Shown: positions 1 to 12,119 of the stretch, piece after piece
How positions within the stretch are numbered: the first letter of the stretch is position 1
Layout: each line of letters opens with the position of its first letter
From: Linnemannia hyalina
Lineage: Eukaryota; Mortierellomycota; Mortierellomycetes; Mortierellales; Mortierellaceae
Assembly: GCA_019671135.1 (NCBI GenBank)
Contig: JAHRHY010000015.1
Location: forward strand, 682,001 to 746,000
Length of the DNA: 64,000 nucleotides
Reading direction: 5' to 3'
Notes under the pieces: generated by a model
The model's database searches: none
The model's input: only the letters and a program-made list of their open reading frames with translations
What the model was told of the DNA's origin: nothing
Translations under genes and position numbers: made by a program

Positions 1-1
1 C

Positions 2-133
2 AGTCAACGAAAACAGCATCAACGACGAACCCTAACCTCTACCACCACTGCCAGCACCAGCATCAACGGCAGTAACGGCGACTTGAACGGCCCGTCCATC
101 TCTGTCGATCTTTTGACCAACAAGGACAATTGA
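2..133 (+). CDS. C-terminal end of an unidentified protein (5' part outside window)
   Basis: An open frame runs from base 2 to a TGA at 131-133 and encodes about 43 residues rich in Ser, Thr, Asn and Gly, ending in VDLLTNKDN. The codons favour C in the third position (AAC, ACC, GGC, TCC), as in the confident genes of this window, so it is probably the last exon of a + strand gene. No domain can be recognised in so short and polar a tail. The gene converges on the folylpolyglutamate synthase gene, with 282 bases between the two stop codons. Confidence 0.5.
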   Translation, partial: SQRKQHQRRTLTSTTTASTSINGSNGDLNGPSISVDLLTNKDN

Positions 134-415
134 AGACCATCACCACTCCCCTCCCCTCACATAATACTTTAAAAGATAGCAAAAAAAAAGTTACAGTTTG
201 CATTTTCTCCAATCTTTGGTGCGCTTCTACGTGATTTTTATTTATCGGACGATAAAGGTTGGTGAATGGTTACATGAGGTGGTGAAAAAACAGGGGGAAA
301 AAATGCAAACAAATGTCATGAGGGTCATAAAGAGTACTCGTCGAATAAGACGTGGTAATGTAGGAAGCTCTGTTCCATAACAGGATAAACGAATCCCTCT
401 CACTCTCTCTCATCT

Positions 416-3342
416 TTAAGCAACATTGCATCCAAGGACACTCTGAACACCTCCAACAAGATGCAAACTACCGGTTACCAAGACCTGAACATGCTCGACT
501 CCCTCAGCAGCAGCAGCGGCCGTCTGATGCTTGACATAGTCGTCAATCCAGTTGACAGAATGCTCGATCGAAGGCAACACCGTTGTTTCCGTTGCGGTCT
601 CTTGTCCCTGTGCCAAGCCGACCTGTTTGATCCAGCAGGCTGCCAAAGTCTTTTGTGTCTTCAACTCCAAGTCCAGAGGAGTATTGTTGTTGACCAGGTC
701 GCCCTTGTACGTGTTGGACGCGAATGTGATGGCAGGAGTGAAAATGGCCTGGTCAAAGTGCACTGTCGAGTGGATCGCTGCTAATGGCTGCAACAATGCA
801 TCACCGTCTCTTGGACCCGTGCAGTTGAATACCAGCAACTTCTTCACCGATCTACCGCCATAATATTTACGTTCAAGAGAGAAAAGTTAGTGTCTGCATG
901 ACATACCCCCACCAGAGTACAACAATTTTCACAGAGTTTCCTTACCCATGAGCATCCTTGCGGCTGGCGTCTTTGAACCACTCTGCACAGACACGAATAC
1001 TCTCGGTCGTGTGGGCGCCATCAAAGAACCAAGTGATCTTGGGCTTGTCGTCCCTCACCATGATCTGTCCACGTCCTGGCCAACGAGCACTCGAAAGACC
1101 CTGGACAAACTCCTGCGGCACATCGCCGGCCGATCCCTGAATCTTCTTACCAAGAACCTTCTCAATCCAGATCTTGCACAAGGCTGTCGCCAAAGCTGCA
1201 TTGGCCACCTGATGTTTTCCTGCCAGTCCAATCGTTGTTGTGCCCAATGCTTGCGATGTGAATGCAGGGATGACTTGAAAAGATGCCTATATGACAATAA
1301 CGAAGGCCAAATGAGGAGCCATTTAGTAACTTTAGTTCGCGAGGTTCTGCCACCACGACCACACATTCAAAAAAAAACAATTAATCACAAGGATCCTTAC
1401 GCCGATCTCCTTCGCTCTGCTCTGGAGAACATCGAGTCCCTCTGTAGGCTGCTCAGATGAAACAGCTGGCACGCCATTCTTAAAGATACCTCCTTTGTTC
1501 CATGCAATCTCTCCCAGAGTCGATCCCAAAACCGAGACGTGATCGATTCCAAGTGCTGCAACACCGCAGACGACGGGCTGGTTGATAATGTTGGTCGAAT
1601 CATAAGCACCGCCAACACCGACCTCCAGAATAGCAACATCGACCTTCTCCTGCTTGAACACATGGAACGCCAACACTGTCAAGAATCGGAAGTAGCCAGG
1701 CTTTGACTTGTCCTATCGATAAGAGGTTATGATTAGGAGTTTGAATATCATAGAAAACGAAGACAAGAGTACAAAATCGCCGAAAAAATACTCTTGTAAA
1801 CTTACTCCGGACGAGTCAAGGCGATCCCAAACCTCGAAAAAGTACTTTGCAAACAGATCCTGGCTGATAGGTACTCCATTGATCCTGATTCTCTCTCTCA
1901 CTTCCATCAGATGTGGCGAAGTGTACAATCCTGCAATTACCGTAGTGAGTGAAAGCAGTGGTGGTAGAATAAAAGTACATCGTTAATAACAGCGATTGGG
2001 CAAAGTGAGACATGTCGCCATCCAAGGAGACAGACGAAGCAAATACATAAAAAAAAAGTAGCATTTTGAACACAGTACCAGTCTTGATGGTCTTGTCGCC
2101 ATAGTTGCGCAGGATCGACTCTGTCAAGGCACAAGTCGAGCCCTTGCCCTTGGTGCCAGTGACATGGATCATGTTCAAGTCGTTAAAGTCCTTGGGCTGC
2201 ACATCCACGCAGTGAATAGGAGGCAGAGTGAGGGTGGACAAAGGGAAAATTTTAACACTGATTAGCAATTTTGATAACAAATTTTTTTCTCTTATTTTTT
2301 CCTCGGGCGGATCAATTGTTGATGGCGGCTATCTCAACAACAACAACAACAACAACAGTAACGGCGCCCATTTTTTTTCCAATTACTCCTGATGCCGCAC
2401 CCTTTCATTCGTTTCCTTGTTTTCTAATTGATACTCCTGCTTCCGTGAACAGCTCATGAGGTTTCTGCTCAATAAAAGTCCTGACATGAGTGTCGGTCAA
2501 ATAGTACTGAAGCCCGAGTGATGAAGACGTGCAAAGTGGTAAGTGCTCCTTGAGAATGTACGATGGTCTTTCTTACTTGATATCCACTGCGCTCGACAAA
2601 ATCAATCACCTCCTGAAGTGAATTCTTGTTGGCGCTGCCTCCTGACTTGCGTACTGCTTCGAGAACTGCAAAGTTTGTCTGAAGTCCATTGAGCTTGTCA
2701 ACGGCGTCCTATCACAAAGACCAACATCAAAAAACACTTTGAAGGTTAGTCCAAAAGAAAAGAAAAAACTCGGAAAAGAAAAATCGCGCAAAAATGAGAG
2801 GGGGGATACTTTACGGCGTATGAGCGAGGCATTGGACTAGGGAATATCTTGACACGGTCGTCGAGTTCGGTGAGTGGAGTTTCGAGGTGGGAGGTAGACT
2901 GGACGGTTGAGGCGGCGGCGGAAGAGAAGAGTCTGATCGGTTTGAGGGATGGAGCCGTTGACTGAGTGAGGTGATGGGATCGAGTTGCTTTTGTTGCAGT
3001 TGTGGTGGTGGTGGTGGTGGGAGTGACACGAGGATGGAGGGGAGAGGTATGTGAGAGACGATGAAGAGTAGAAGTAGAAAAAGTAGAGGTAGAAGTAGAA
3101 GAAGCGAAGAATGAAGAAGAGGCGAAAGAGCGAGCTGGGAAGGAAGAAGAGGAAGTTAAAGGGAGGACACACGTGCTTGAGACCAAGGTCTGTCTGTGTG
3201 GTGGCGTTGAAGTGGCGGTGGTTGACAAGGACTGGACACGAACGCAGACGCGGATGGGGCGAGAGGAAGAGGATGGGGTTGAGAGGACGAGGGATCGAGG
3301 AGGATGAATGAGAGAGCGAGTCCCTGTGCGGACAATGAACAT
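416..3342 (-). CDS. Folylpolyglutamate synthase (tetrahydrofolate synthase), with long N-terminal extension
   Basis: ATP-dependent addition of gamma-linked glutamates to tetrahydrofolates, which retains folates in cytosol and mitochondria. Seven exons are predicted: 3342-2815, 2708-2577, 2196-2079, 1930-1806, 1712-1401, 1286-946 and 851-416, giving 663 residues. Family landmarks seen are the nucleotide-binding loop HVTGTKGKGST (about residues 231-241), YTSPHLMEVRERIRING, ILEVGVGGAYDSTN, GIDHVSVLG and the C-terminal FNCTGPRD. The first about 170 residues are rich in Ser, Thr, Arg and Pro with few acidic residues, starting MFIVRTGTRSLIHPP, and look like a mitochondrial presequence. Met171 (codon 2832-2830) lies just before the conserved domain and could start a cytosolic form. 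All junctions keep phase; acceptors are TAG or CAG. The catalytic part is certain, the exact N-terminus less so. Confidence 0.93.
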
Positions 3343-4183
3343 GGCGCGCGCGTGTTGTAGATCAGAAAGGGAAAGGGTTATGTGGGTGGGATAGATAGAA
3401 GGGAAGGGAAGGGAAGGGCAGGGAAGAGCAGTGTGTGTGTGTGCAAAGAGGATAATGTAGTGGCGTGCTTTTGCTTTGCTGGATCGTGGTTGGATAGATT
3501 CGTCTGGAGGGGAAAGGAAGAGTTCAGGGAAGGCGAAGAGAGAGAAAGAGAAACAAACAAACAAAGAAGAAAAAGAAAAAGAAGAGAAAAAAGAAGACAA
3601 GCGACGGATGGGGTATGCGATCTCCCTCATTCCATCCATTCACAACTCAGGTTGTCGTTGTTCGTCGTTGCTCATCCAACCAAACAAAAAACAGCTTCAC
3701 GACTCCGTTCCCCTTGCTCCGCACCCGTTTCGTCTCCTTTCCTCATTTTCCCTTCAACTCTCCTCGATGTCTCTCTGACTATGTGTGTCTCTCCCTGGGG
3801 TCCTTCTCTCTTTTTCCCCTTCCGCCCGGGGCCGCTGACTCAAAAAGTCAAAATCCCTCCCTCTCCTCTAACTGAGAGCGGAGATGGATGAGCACCCGCA
3901 ACTCTTTTTCTTTTCTCTCTCTCTCTCTCTCTCTCACTCTCACTCTCACTCCCTGTTTGCCCTTCTTTTTCGTATATAACAATAGAACAATGACACATAT
4001 GAAATGCAAAAATGGGTTGCCCTTTTAATTATGAAGGACTCATGGTGATGTGCTAATGCGCTGTGTGCTACGTGCCAGAAAGAATGAAAATGCGTTGTAG
4101 TGGGGGGATAAGAAAAACAAAGTGTAAAAACTAACATGAATTGACAAAGAGAAATGAAAGAAAAACTACTAAAAAGAGTGTAT
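3343..4183. other. Intergenic region between Pol I subunit 3' end and FPGS promoter
   Basis: The 841 bases hold the 5' flank of the folylpolyglutamate synthase gene and the 3' flank of the polymerase gene. The part next to FPGS (about 3370-3600) is purine-rich on +, so pyrimidine-rich on the coding strand, as upstream of most genes here. A (CT)n microsatellite lies at about 3915-3950. No coding sequence is seen. Confidence 0.6.
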
Positions 4184-7100
4184 CTATGGTTGCGTCTTCA
4201 ATGTCACCTTGATACCCATGCTCATGAGCTCGGTGGCAAGGTATCTGAAGACATATGGAAGTGCAATCTGATCAATTGCCGACGACGTTTGACAGGTTCG
4301 GCACTCAATCTCCCGGACGCCCGATAACGCAGCCGAGGCATGGGTCGAGATAGGCGAAGTAATGCTTCCACACTTTGTGCAGATATTGCAGAGCGAATAG
4401 TCCGAACAGTTCATCAGACGGTCCTGAAGTAAGTACGACACTCCGTGAGCCAGAAGCGAATCACGCTCCATCTCTCCGAAACGAATACCTCCAGCACGCT
4501 TACGACCCTTGACAGGCTGCATCGTTAGGTTGTGCACTGGTCCAGTCGTACGCACCTGATACTTGTCAGCAACCATGTGACGAAGACGTTGATAGTAAAC
4601 GACCTACAGATATAATCACACGCGTCGCATAGATGTTGTACGTTAATAAACGACTTGTGGTAGTAGTCATACATCAGTAACAACAAAGACGCCAGCAGAC
4701 AAAGAACTTACTCCGAGGTAGATGTCGACCTTGAACTCCTGTCCAGTAATACCACTGTACATGGGCTCGTTTCCGTGGTAGTTGTATCCAGCAGACTTGA
4801 GCTGCTCACCAAAGTAATCGGCTGCAGTAAAAGTCTCGTTGAAGGTAAAGGGCGTAGCATCCTGAGCGATTCCGTGAAGAGCTCCACTCTTTCCTGCCAA
4901 ACTCTCGACAAACATTCCGATGGTCATACGAGAGGGGAAAGCGTGAGGGTTGATGATGACATCAGGCTGGATACCAGACTCCGAGAAGGGCATGTCGATC
5001 GAGGGCCACTTTTGGGAGCAAACACCTTTCTGTCCGTGACGAGACGAGAACTTGTCTCCGATAATGGGAGAACGGGTGATACGGAACTTGATGTGGATCT
5101 TCTGGAGCTCAGCGTCACCGTTGTCCGAACCCAAGAGACGAACATCGTCAACAATACCATCCTCCATACCCTTGTACTTCTTGATCGAAGTCTTTCCGGT
5201 GGTGTCGTCGATGTAGGCGCAGATGGGATCACCCTCCTTCAAGGTCACTCCGATGCAGGGCAGACCGTCGTTGTCCAACTTCTCTCTCCAGGACCGAGGA
5301 GCATCCAATCCCAAACCAAAGTGGTGGAGAACAGGCTCACCACGGACCCTAAAGTCGCCCAAATCGACAATCTCAGACTTGTAGATAGTACCATAACCGA
5401 AACCACGCTCGTGCGACGACTTGTTCAGGATCATGGCATCTTCCATATCGTAACCGGTGTAGGAGATGACGGCAACAACGGCATTCATTCCGTTGGGGAA
5501 GCCATCAATACCGTAGGTGTCGTTAAGGGCAGGACGGACAATAGGAGTCTGACCGGTCTGAAGGCGGTACATCTTGTTGTCGGTACGGTACTTGATGGCG
5601 GTGGCAGGGGTTCCCATACTCTGTTTACCCATCTGACACTGGTACATGTTACGGGGCGACTGGTTGAAGTCGGAGAAAGGAGTCAAGTTGGCCAAGATAC
5701 TGAGCATGCTTGTGGGGGCGAGCTCTTGATGGGTGCTCTCGCCAGGACGGATCTCGTCATCCATGCAGGCAATCTCCATGTAAACCTGCTCGAAGGATCC
5801 GACCATGTCAGTCTTGCCGTTGGCTAGGTAGCGAACAGGACGCATCATACGTGCTGGCGAGGAGAAGATGTAGAGACCGGGATATTGACCGCCCTGGGAG
5901 ATGGGAACGTAACCCAACTCGACATCCAGAGGGATGGCGCCTTGATGGGTTCCGGAGACCTTGTAGTGGCGGAGGGCATCAGCGACCTTCTTGGCCTCCT
6001 CAGAAGAGCAGTATCCAACAATACGACCATCCAATTGAACAACGATCGTCCTTTGGCCACGGGCAGGGACCAAAGTCTGAGAGACACCGAGGGAGGCGAG
6101 GATGGCGGGGACGCGCGAGACATCGGCGGGCTCGGTAATAACTTTGCAGGTGTGTGACAAATGGTTCAAAAGACCACAAGGAGAACCATCAGGAGTGTGG
6201 ACAGGGCAGAGGAATCCCCAGGCCTCGGGGAGCAGCTTACGAACAGTTGTCGTCTTCAACTCGGCGAAGAAGGAACCACGATGGATACAACGGAAATGGG
6301 CCAGGAAACGATAAAAGTTCAGCTTCTCGGCAACGATGGTGTAACCGGTAGCCTGCTGCAAATCCAAACCAGTGTTGGACACCAGGTTTCCTGTGGCAAG
6401 GAAATAGGACATTTTAGATCCGACATCCTGGAGTCCTGAAGTCTTTTGGAGTGTCTTTGTGAAATATTGGTCTATTGGAAATCACAGAGTCAACAACCAG
6501 ATACGTTAGAGCTTCCTTCCAGTCAAATATCATATCTGCTGCTCTCAACAACCCAAAGATGATCGAAGTACGTACTGTTCATGAAATCGACTCCGGCGAC
6601 CTTGCGACGCACGTCCTGGTTGATCTGAGCTCTGATACCGTTCAACCAATCCTCGATCTTTTCCTTGATAATAGATCCGTACAAGTGACCTCCGAGAAGG
6701 ACCTCCTGATGCTGAGGAGAATCGGGGTTGTCAGGAGAGCACTCGCCAGCGACCAGGGCATACACTTTGCGGATCATAAAGCTACGAAATAGAGAAGAAA
6801 CAACACAACATGGTTAGCATGGTTCTACAGGTCTGGTTCAGGTTACTGACAAGTACCGCGTGCTGGTATACTCTGGATCGTGACACTTACATCAAGAGGT
6901 TGAACTTGTCGCGGTTGCTCTTCAAGTGAACGAGGACAATCTTGCGCAAAAGTCCCTCTCCAACCTCGACATCGCTGTAATCCTCAGGGAAGTTCATGAC
7001 GACTCTGAACTTGTCTCCCAAATACGCCAGGCACTGCTCGCGGGTGTAAAGGTTGTATTCCTTGAAGCTGCGCAACATGAGTTCCACGCGATCCGTCAAG

Positions 7101-8266
7101 AAGGTGTTCTCCAAGTCGCCCAACATGACGGCGTCGAAAATCTCCTTGTCTGAAGTATCAATCAAAGCCTAATTCCGAAACGTGCGCAAGATAATTGTAA
7201 GTACTCCAACTTTGTATGTGAGAACATCATAGCGGCATGTCCACAACCCTGTCGTCGTATAGTACCTTGAGGATAAGCATAGTGGGGACCAAGTACTCCT
7301 GCTTCCTCCATGCGAAACGCAACATGCTGCCTCCGTCGGTAAGGTAGTGGACAGTGTTTGTTTGTGAAGTCTGATCAGGGCGGGCGCAGCGAATGGCGGT
7401 ACCGAAGGTGGAGTAGGTAGGTCCGCGGTTGGTGAAACTGGATCGGATCAAGGCAATAACGTGGTTGCGTCGTGGCACAATCAAAAGACGAATCAACTTT
7501 TCGATACCGTTGACCAAGAAGTATCCTCCAAACTCCTCTGACTCCTCGTGGTGCTTAATGAGTTCCTTTGGGAAAGCGCCCTCCAGGTTACACCGGTTCG
7601 AGCGGATCATGACAGGGACAAGACCCATATCGCGAGTCTCCACAACAACGGGTCCATCGTTGACGCGCCAGGCGAGCTTGGCCTGGAGCTTTCCTCTGTA
7701 TGTGTTCAAACGTTCTCTTGCCTGCAATTCACAATGACAGTGATCAATTGGTCAGTCGAGAGTTTTGGCGAAGGTTGAGAAATCAATCCAGTCAAGACAG
7801 CAGTTGAGGTGAAAGCTCATGCAAGATGAAATAAAGGAATTACCTCTGTAGGGTAGATCTGGCGCGTTGTTGAGTGGCGCTCCTTTTCTGAAAGCATAGG
7901 CTTATTCAATGTGACCTCGTCAACCCAGACTATATGTATAGGAGTAGATCCAAGTTAGTTGAAATAGTTTTGGAACAATAGTTTCCCTGTCGTTATTGAT
8001 GCAGTAGTCGAGCAAGTGCACGTACAAGTCAACTTGTTTCCGAGTCCGCCGCCGGCCATGTCAAAGACCGCCTTGGGTCCAATATCCTGGATTGCCAAAT
8101 CCAAAAGACCAGACTTGGAGCCCTTGCCGAACTCCATAAGAGAGTTGAAAGCCTCGATATGGGGAGCGACGAGCTCCTGCAAGGCAGGGGTCTGGAAGGA
8201 CTTGTCCGAAGGATTTTTGAAAATCCTCTCACGCTCCAAGGTGTTGAATTTTGCGATGGGTGGCAT
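4184..8266 (-). CDS. RPA135: DNA-directed RNA polymerase I second-largest subunit (RPA135/Rpa2 type)
   Basis: Catalytic beta-like subunit of RNA polymerase I, which transcribes rDNA in the nucleolus. Seven exons: 8266-8026, 7929-7844, 7721-7266, 7168-6891, 6781-6576, 6471-4712 and 4603-4184, giving 1148 residues (yeast Rpa135 is about 1200). The N-terminus MPPIAKFNTLERERIF followed by LQELVAPHIEAFN and GLLDLAIQDIGPKAVFD has the pattern of the Pol I subunit rather than Pol II Rpb2. Core motifs are GYDMEDAMILNKSS, GDKFSSRHGQKGV and the hybrid-binding and clamp segment HALPHAFPSRMTIGM-like INPHAFPSRMTIG. The last exon carries the zinc-binding cysteines (CNICTKCG, then CRTC) and ends SMGIKVTLKTQP. 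The start is the only ATG in frame with this N-terminus. A PAC-like box and two E-boxes lie about 170-200 bases upstream. Confidence 0.95.
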
Positions 8267-8435
8267 GGTGGAGAGGTAAGAGGATGGAGCGGAGGAAAGG
8301 AGGAGGAGGGATGGAGGGAGGGGGTGAGGGAGGTGGGAGTGGTGGTGGTGAGGAATTCTTTCCACTCAAAAGAAATGAGCCATGTCAAAAAAAAAAATCT
8401 GTCCCCTACCACAACACAAGCCACATTGTGCGCTG

Positions 8436-8465
8436 ATCTCATCACGTGATAAATTCAGCCACGTG
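8436..8465 (-). promoter_or_regulatory. PAC-like box overlapping a CACGTG E-box, plus a second CACGTG, upstream of the Pol I subunit gene
   Basis: On the minus strand positions 8445-8436 read GTGATGAGAT, one mismatch from the PAC consensus GCGATGAGNT that marks polymerase I/III and ribosome-biogenesis genes in yeasts. It overlaps the perfect 10-base palindrome ATCACGTGAT (8441-8450), and a second CACGTG lies at 8460-8465. All lie about 170-200 bases upstream of the start codon at 8266. The motif match is direct; its function here is inferred. Confidence 0.5.
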
Positions 8466-10533
8466 GCACAGACTAGCTTCAAGGGCATAACAAAGTCTGA
8501 GACATCAATCTCCCTCTGAGAGGTAGCATTTGTAGCTTGCAGAAAAGAAGGTGTGTTCATGGTGCATTGGGATGCCATATAGAGAGTTTGTAATGAGAGG
8601 ATGCTATCCTTTAATCATCAGAGCGAAATTTTCTACAATAGGATAATGACGCCCTGGTAAAGATCTGGTCAGAGTTGTGAACCAAGGCACAGACATGGTG
8701 TATAAGCAACACCCTCCTGTGGATCTAAAGCAAACTGAATAGCGGATATCACTCCTTGGTTAATGTTGACTCGCTCCAGGTATACATAGACAACAAACAA
8801 CAGCTTTATTATTTTAGATATTGGTGGCGTTAAATCATTCGGAACAGGACAGCGAAAGGGAGAGAAAACAAAAGAGGCGGAGTTACTACTCACAGGAGGG
8901 GTCCCACCGCGGTACTTGGAGAAGCTGCACATCGCCCATGCTTAGCTCTTCTTCTACCAGAATTAAATCGCTTATCTGGATTTCTTAGCATCATTGCCTC
9001 AATGTGCATAATCCATTATGTCTATTGTTTAGGTGTGATAGTGCACTCTTGATCCAAGCGGTGGAGCACAAAATGGTTCTTTGACTTTTTCCTCCCTTTT
9101 GTATGGATACCTAGAGGTGATTAGTGATGGCCCAAGGCTGATCAGTGGCCAATAGGAGAAAAGTGCGGAGGGAAAACCTACTTTGGTAAACCCAGCGCCC
9201 TCTTTTAGGTTTTTTCCTTCGCGACCACACTACCCGTTGTTCAGACTATTCTCTTATGTTTCTCTATGCCACTCTCAGATCCATTTTTTTCTTTAGGCCA
9301 TTCTCGATTTCAACCTAACACCTGTAGTCTTGCACATGTTCGGACATGATTCAACGTCCAGTTGAAGATAGTTGGAGCCATTGATGGCCAACAACCTTGC
9401 TCTTTTATTGTTTGTCACTTTGCATGGCAGTTTGTCGTATACTCGTCAAGAGGAGGCTTGCTTCTATTCTTCGCCATGCTTTCATCAAACGGCTGCCAAA
9501 GAGTTGATCAGTCCCCCTTAATCACTGTCGAGAAATTCATTGATGATTTGCAACTAAGCAGTTATCAAACTGATCAAGCTGTACAACAATACCTCTCAAC
9601 CAACACGAGATTATTACTACTGCAATCAAATTGGGGTGGCCTCTTGGCGTATCGTCCTCAGTTACCAGAGCCAGAAAACCAACGTTCACCTCTCCATATT
9701 TCAGTTTGCTCCATTTGAACGAAAAACACATAGACATTGGTTGAAGATGGGGCGAAGGACAAATGATGACACATGCCCATTTCACAAAAACCACCATCTA
9801 TAATTTTAGTTGATTGCTTTTGCTTACTTCGAGGGGCGGATACTCTTTGCAAGTCGATCGTCTGATGCGCTCTTCAAAAAAGGACAAACAAGGGAGTAGA
9901 ACGAGAGGAAGAGGTGTGGAGGAACGTGGTTGATAGAGTAAACACGGGTTTGGTCCCACATGAACGGGCAAGCCAAAACAATGGATCATGACCCCCACCA
10001 CGCCGCTCCGTGTGTGCGCGTGTTCATATTTGAGCGCTGTTGTTGTGAAAGGTGTAGAAGAAGGGAGGGGAAGTCATGACTCCAAACAAACGCTGTTCTG
10101 AAAAGATAGAACTCTAAATGAACAATAAAAGCAATCATACATGTCGACAGAACTATGGAAGGGAGGTCAAATTTGGGAGGAGATACAAGTATGCATGTAC
10201 TATGCATGGGAGAAAAAGAAGATGCGGGTGACACAAAAAAATCAACGAAAGGAAGTGTCCTTTGGAAATAAAGGAGCGGTGTTCAATTCGACGCCTCCCT
10301 GGTGTCAAATACTTGAGCAAAGGCGCACTGGGAGTGGAGAGAGAGCGGAGAGGCAATGAAGAGGGAGAGAGGGGGGAGTAAAATGGAGCGAAAAGGAGGG
10401 GGGAGGAAGTGGCGGCGGTGCGCATACATTCACTCCTTATCCAGTCAAAAACATGGGAGGGTGCAGAAAGGTCATCAGCCAATTGACAGAGCCTTTTTAT
10501 TCAGGAGGCTAACATACCCCTATTGACAAGCTC

Positions 10534-10538
<5 letters not shown>

Positions 10539-10568
<30 letters not shown>
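10539..10568. repeat. T30 homopolymer
   Basis: Thirty consecutive T on the + strand in the gene-poor region. The length in the assembly may be imprecise. Confidence 0.9.
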
Positions 10569-10569
<1 letters not shown>

Positions 10570-12119
10570 TTGTTGCTTTTAGTGTTGCTGTTTGGTTTGT
10601 ATCCCTTTCATACGCACCTCCCTTTTGTGTGTGCGCTGTGCCTTGATTATTTCAATCCAATGAGAATTTTTTCCACCTTAGGAGAGTTTTTAAAGTTTCC
10701 CGTCGAGGAGGGGCAATGAGGGCGAGAAAGAGATTTCGGGAACTTGCCCGGGTCACCTCCTCTTCCTCCCTGCTGGTTTTTTCTCGTTGCTGGCTGTGGG
10801 ATCATGTAGACATTTATCTACATCCTACCCCTCCCCCTCTAGGAAATCCAAACCGGGTTGGCCACGCTTGACAAAAAGAGGGTTCCAAAAAGTAGATTGA
10901 TCGGAGGGACGCCGCACCAGTAAAGTTCGAAAGTCATTCGCCCTCCTCCCAAATATAATTGCGAGCAAAAAAAAAAAGGATGCAGAAAGAAAACTCAGGC
11001 TCGGTCGAGAGAGAGAGAGAAGGGGATTCCCGTTTCGGTCCCGACAATTGCAACAAAACCAACAAAACACAACAAACCGAGGCGCTTTTGTTTTCCGCGA
11101 AAGAAACGTCATGCGTCAGGAGATGATAGGGTCGAGAGAAAAAAAAAAGTGCGAAATAAATGACTTTTATCATGAAACGTTTAAACCCTGAGGTGGGGAG
11201 GACATTGCTTATACGCGATTGTTGCTGACAGGAGAATGGGAGGGCGCTGAAAAACATAAAAGGCAGAATTGATAACGGCTTCGACTGTTTGTGTTCAATC
11301 AAACGTAAACAGAACACACGAGTGAAAAGCATGGATCAATTGAAAACGGCAACCTTAATAAGGCATTGTCGTTTCGGCCCAAGTCTTTTGATCTAGACTT
11401 TTGTTTCTGTGTGTGGGTTCGTCGTTCGATGGGAAATACGAACGTTGTAAAAAAAGCCGAGAAAACATATTCACGGGGCGCGCATGGATATTTTACCGAA
11501 CGAAAGGAGATCTCAATCGAGGAAACCCGGCGAGAGATGTGGCAGTAGAATTGCATAGGAGCATATCAATTTCGCTGTAGAAAGACCCCTGTAGATAAGA
11601 CGAGATGCAGTGGCTGATCATGAGGCGTGTGCATGTTTCTTCTCTGTTGGTTCAAGTATCCAAGTCCAGGCGCGGATACTGCGTTTTTTTGCATGGTTTT
11701 GTTTATAAGCAAAACAGGCTCCTCATGGCCCCTTTCGAACATGATCTGATAGGACCTTGAGTGACCATATCATGCGGACTGAGCGAAAGGCGGAAGAGAG
11801 AAGAGTGTTTGTGTGTGTGTATATTTTAGGAAAAAATAAATAGAAAAGGAGGTGTTCGCAGTACGAACAAGAGAGGATGAAGTGCCACATGGAGATTGGA
11901 ATACCTTTTGGCATGAAGTAATGCAACACTTTATCGAGCAGCAGCCCACACGAACCACCTTGAAAAAACACAACAGCAACAATCACTACAAAACAACAAT
12001 GTGTAGATCCTGTTACCAGCTTACGTACAGGCACAAAAAGCCCGATCTGATCTATCAGGATCAGGGGGCTTAAAAAATGGCATCGGTTCCAATAAAACAA
12101 AATGGTCAGCCCAAAATAG

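Noticed and set aside
4775..5827. Long + strand open frame of 350 codons
   Set aside because: It is antisense to the main exon of the Pol I subunit gene, whose protein is clearly recognisable on the minus strand.
4184..8266. Assignment as RNA polymerase II subunit Rpb2
   Set aside because: The N-terminus (LQELVAPHIEAFN, GLLDLAIQDIGPKAVFD) and the C-terminal end follow the Pol I Rpa135 pattern.
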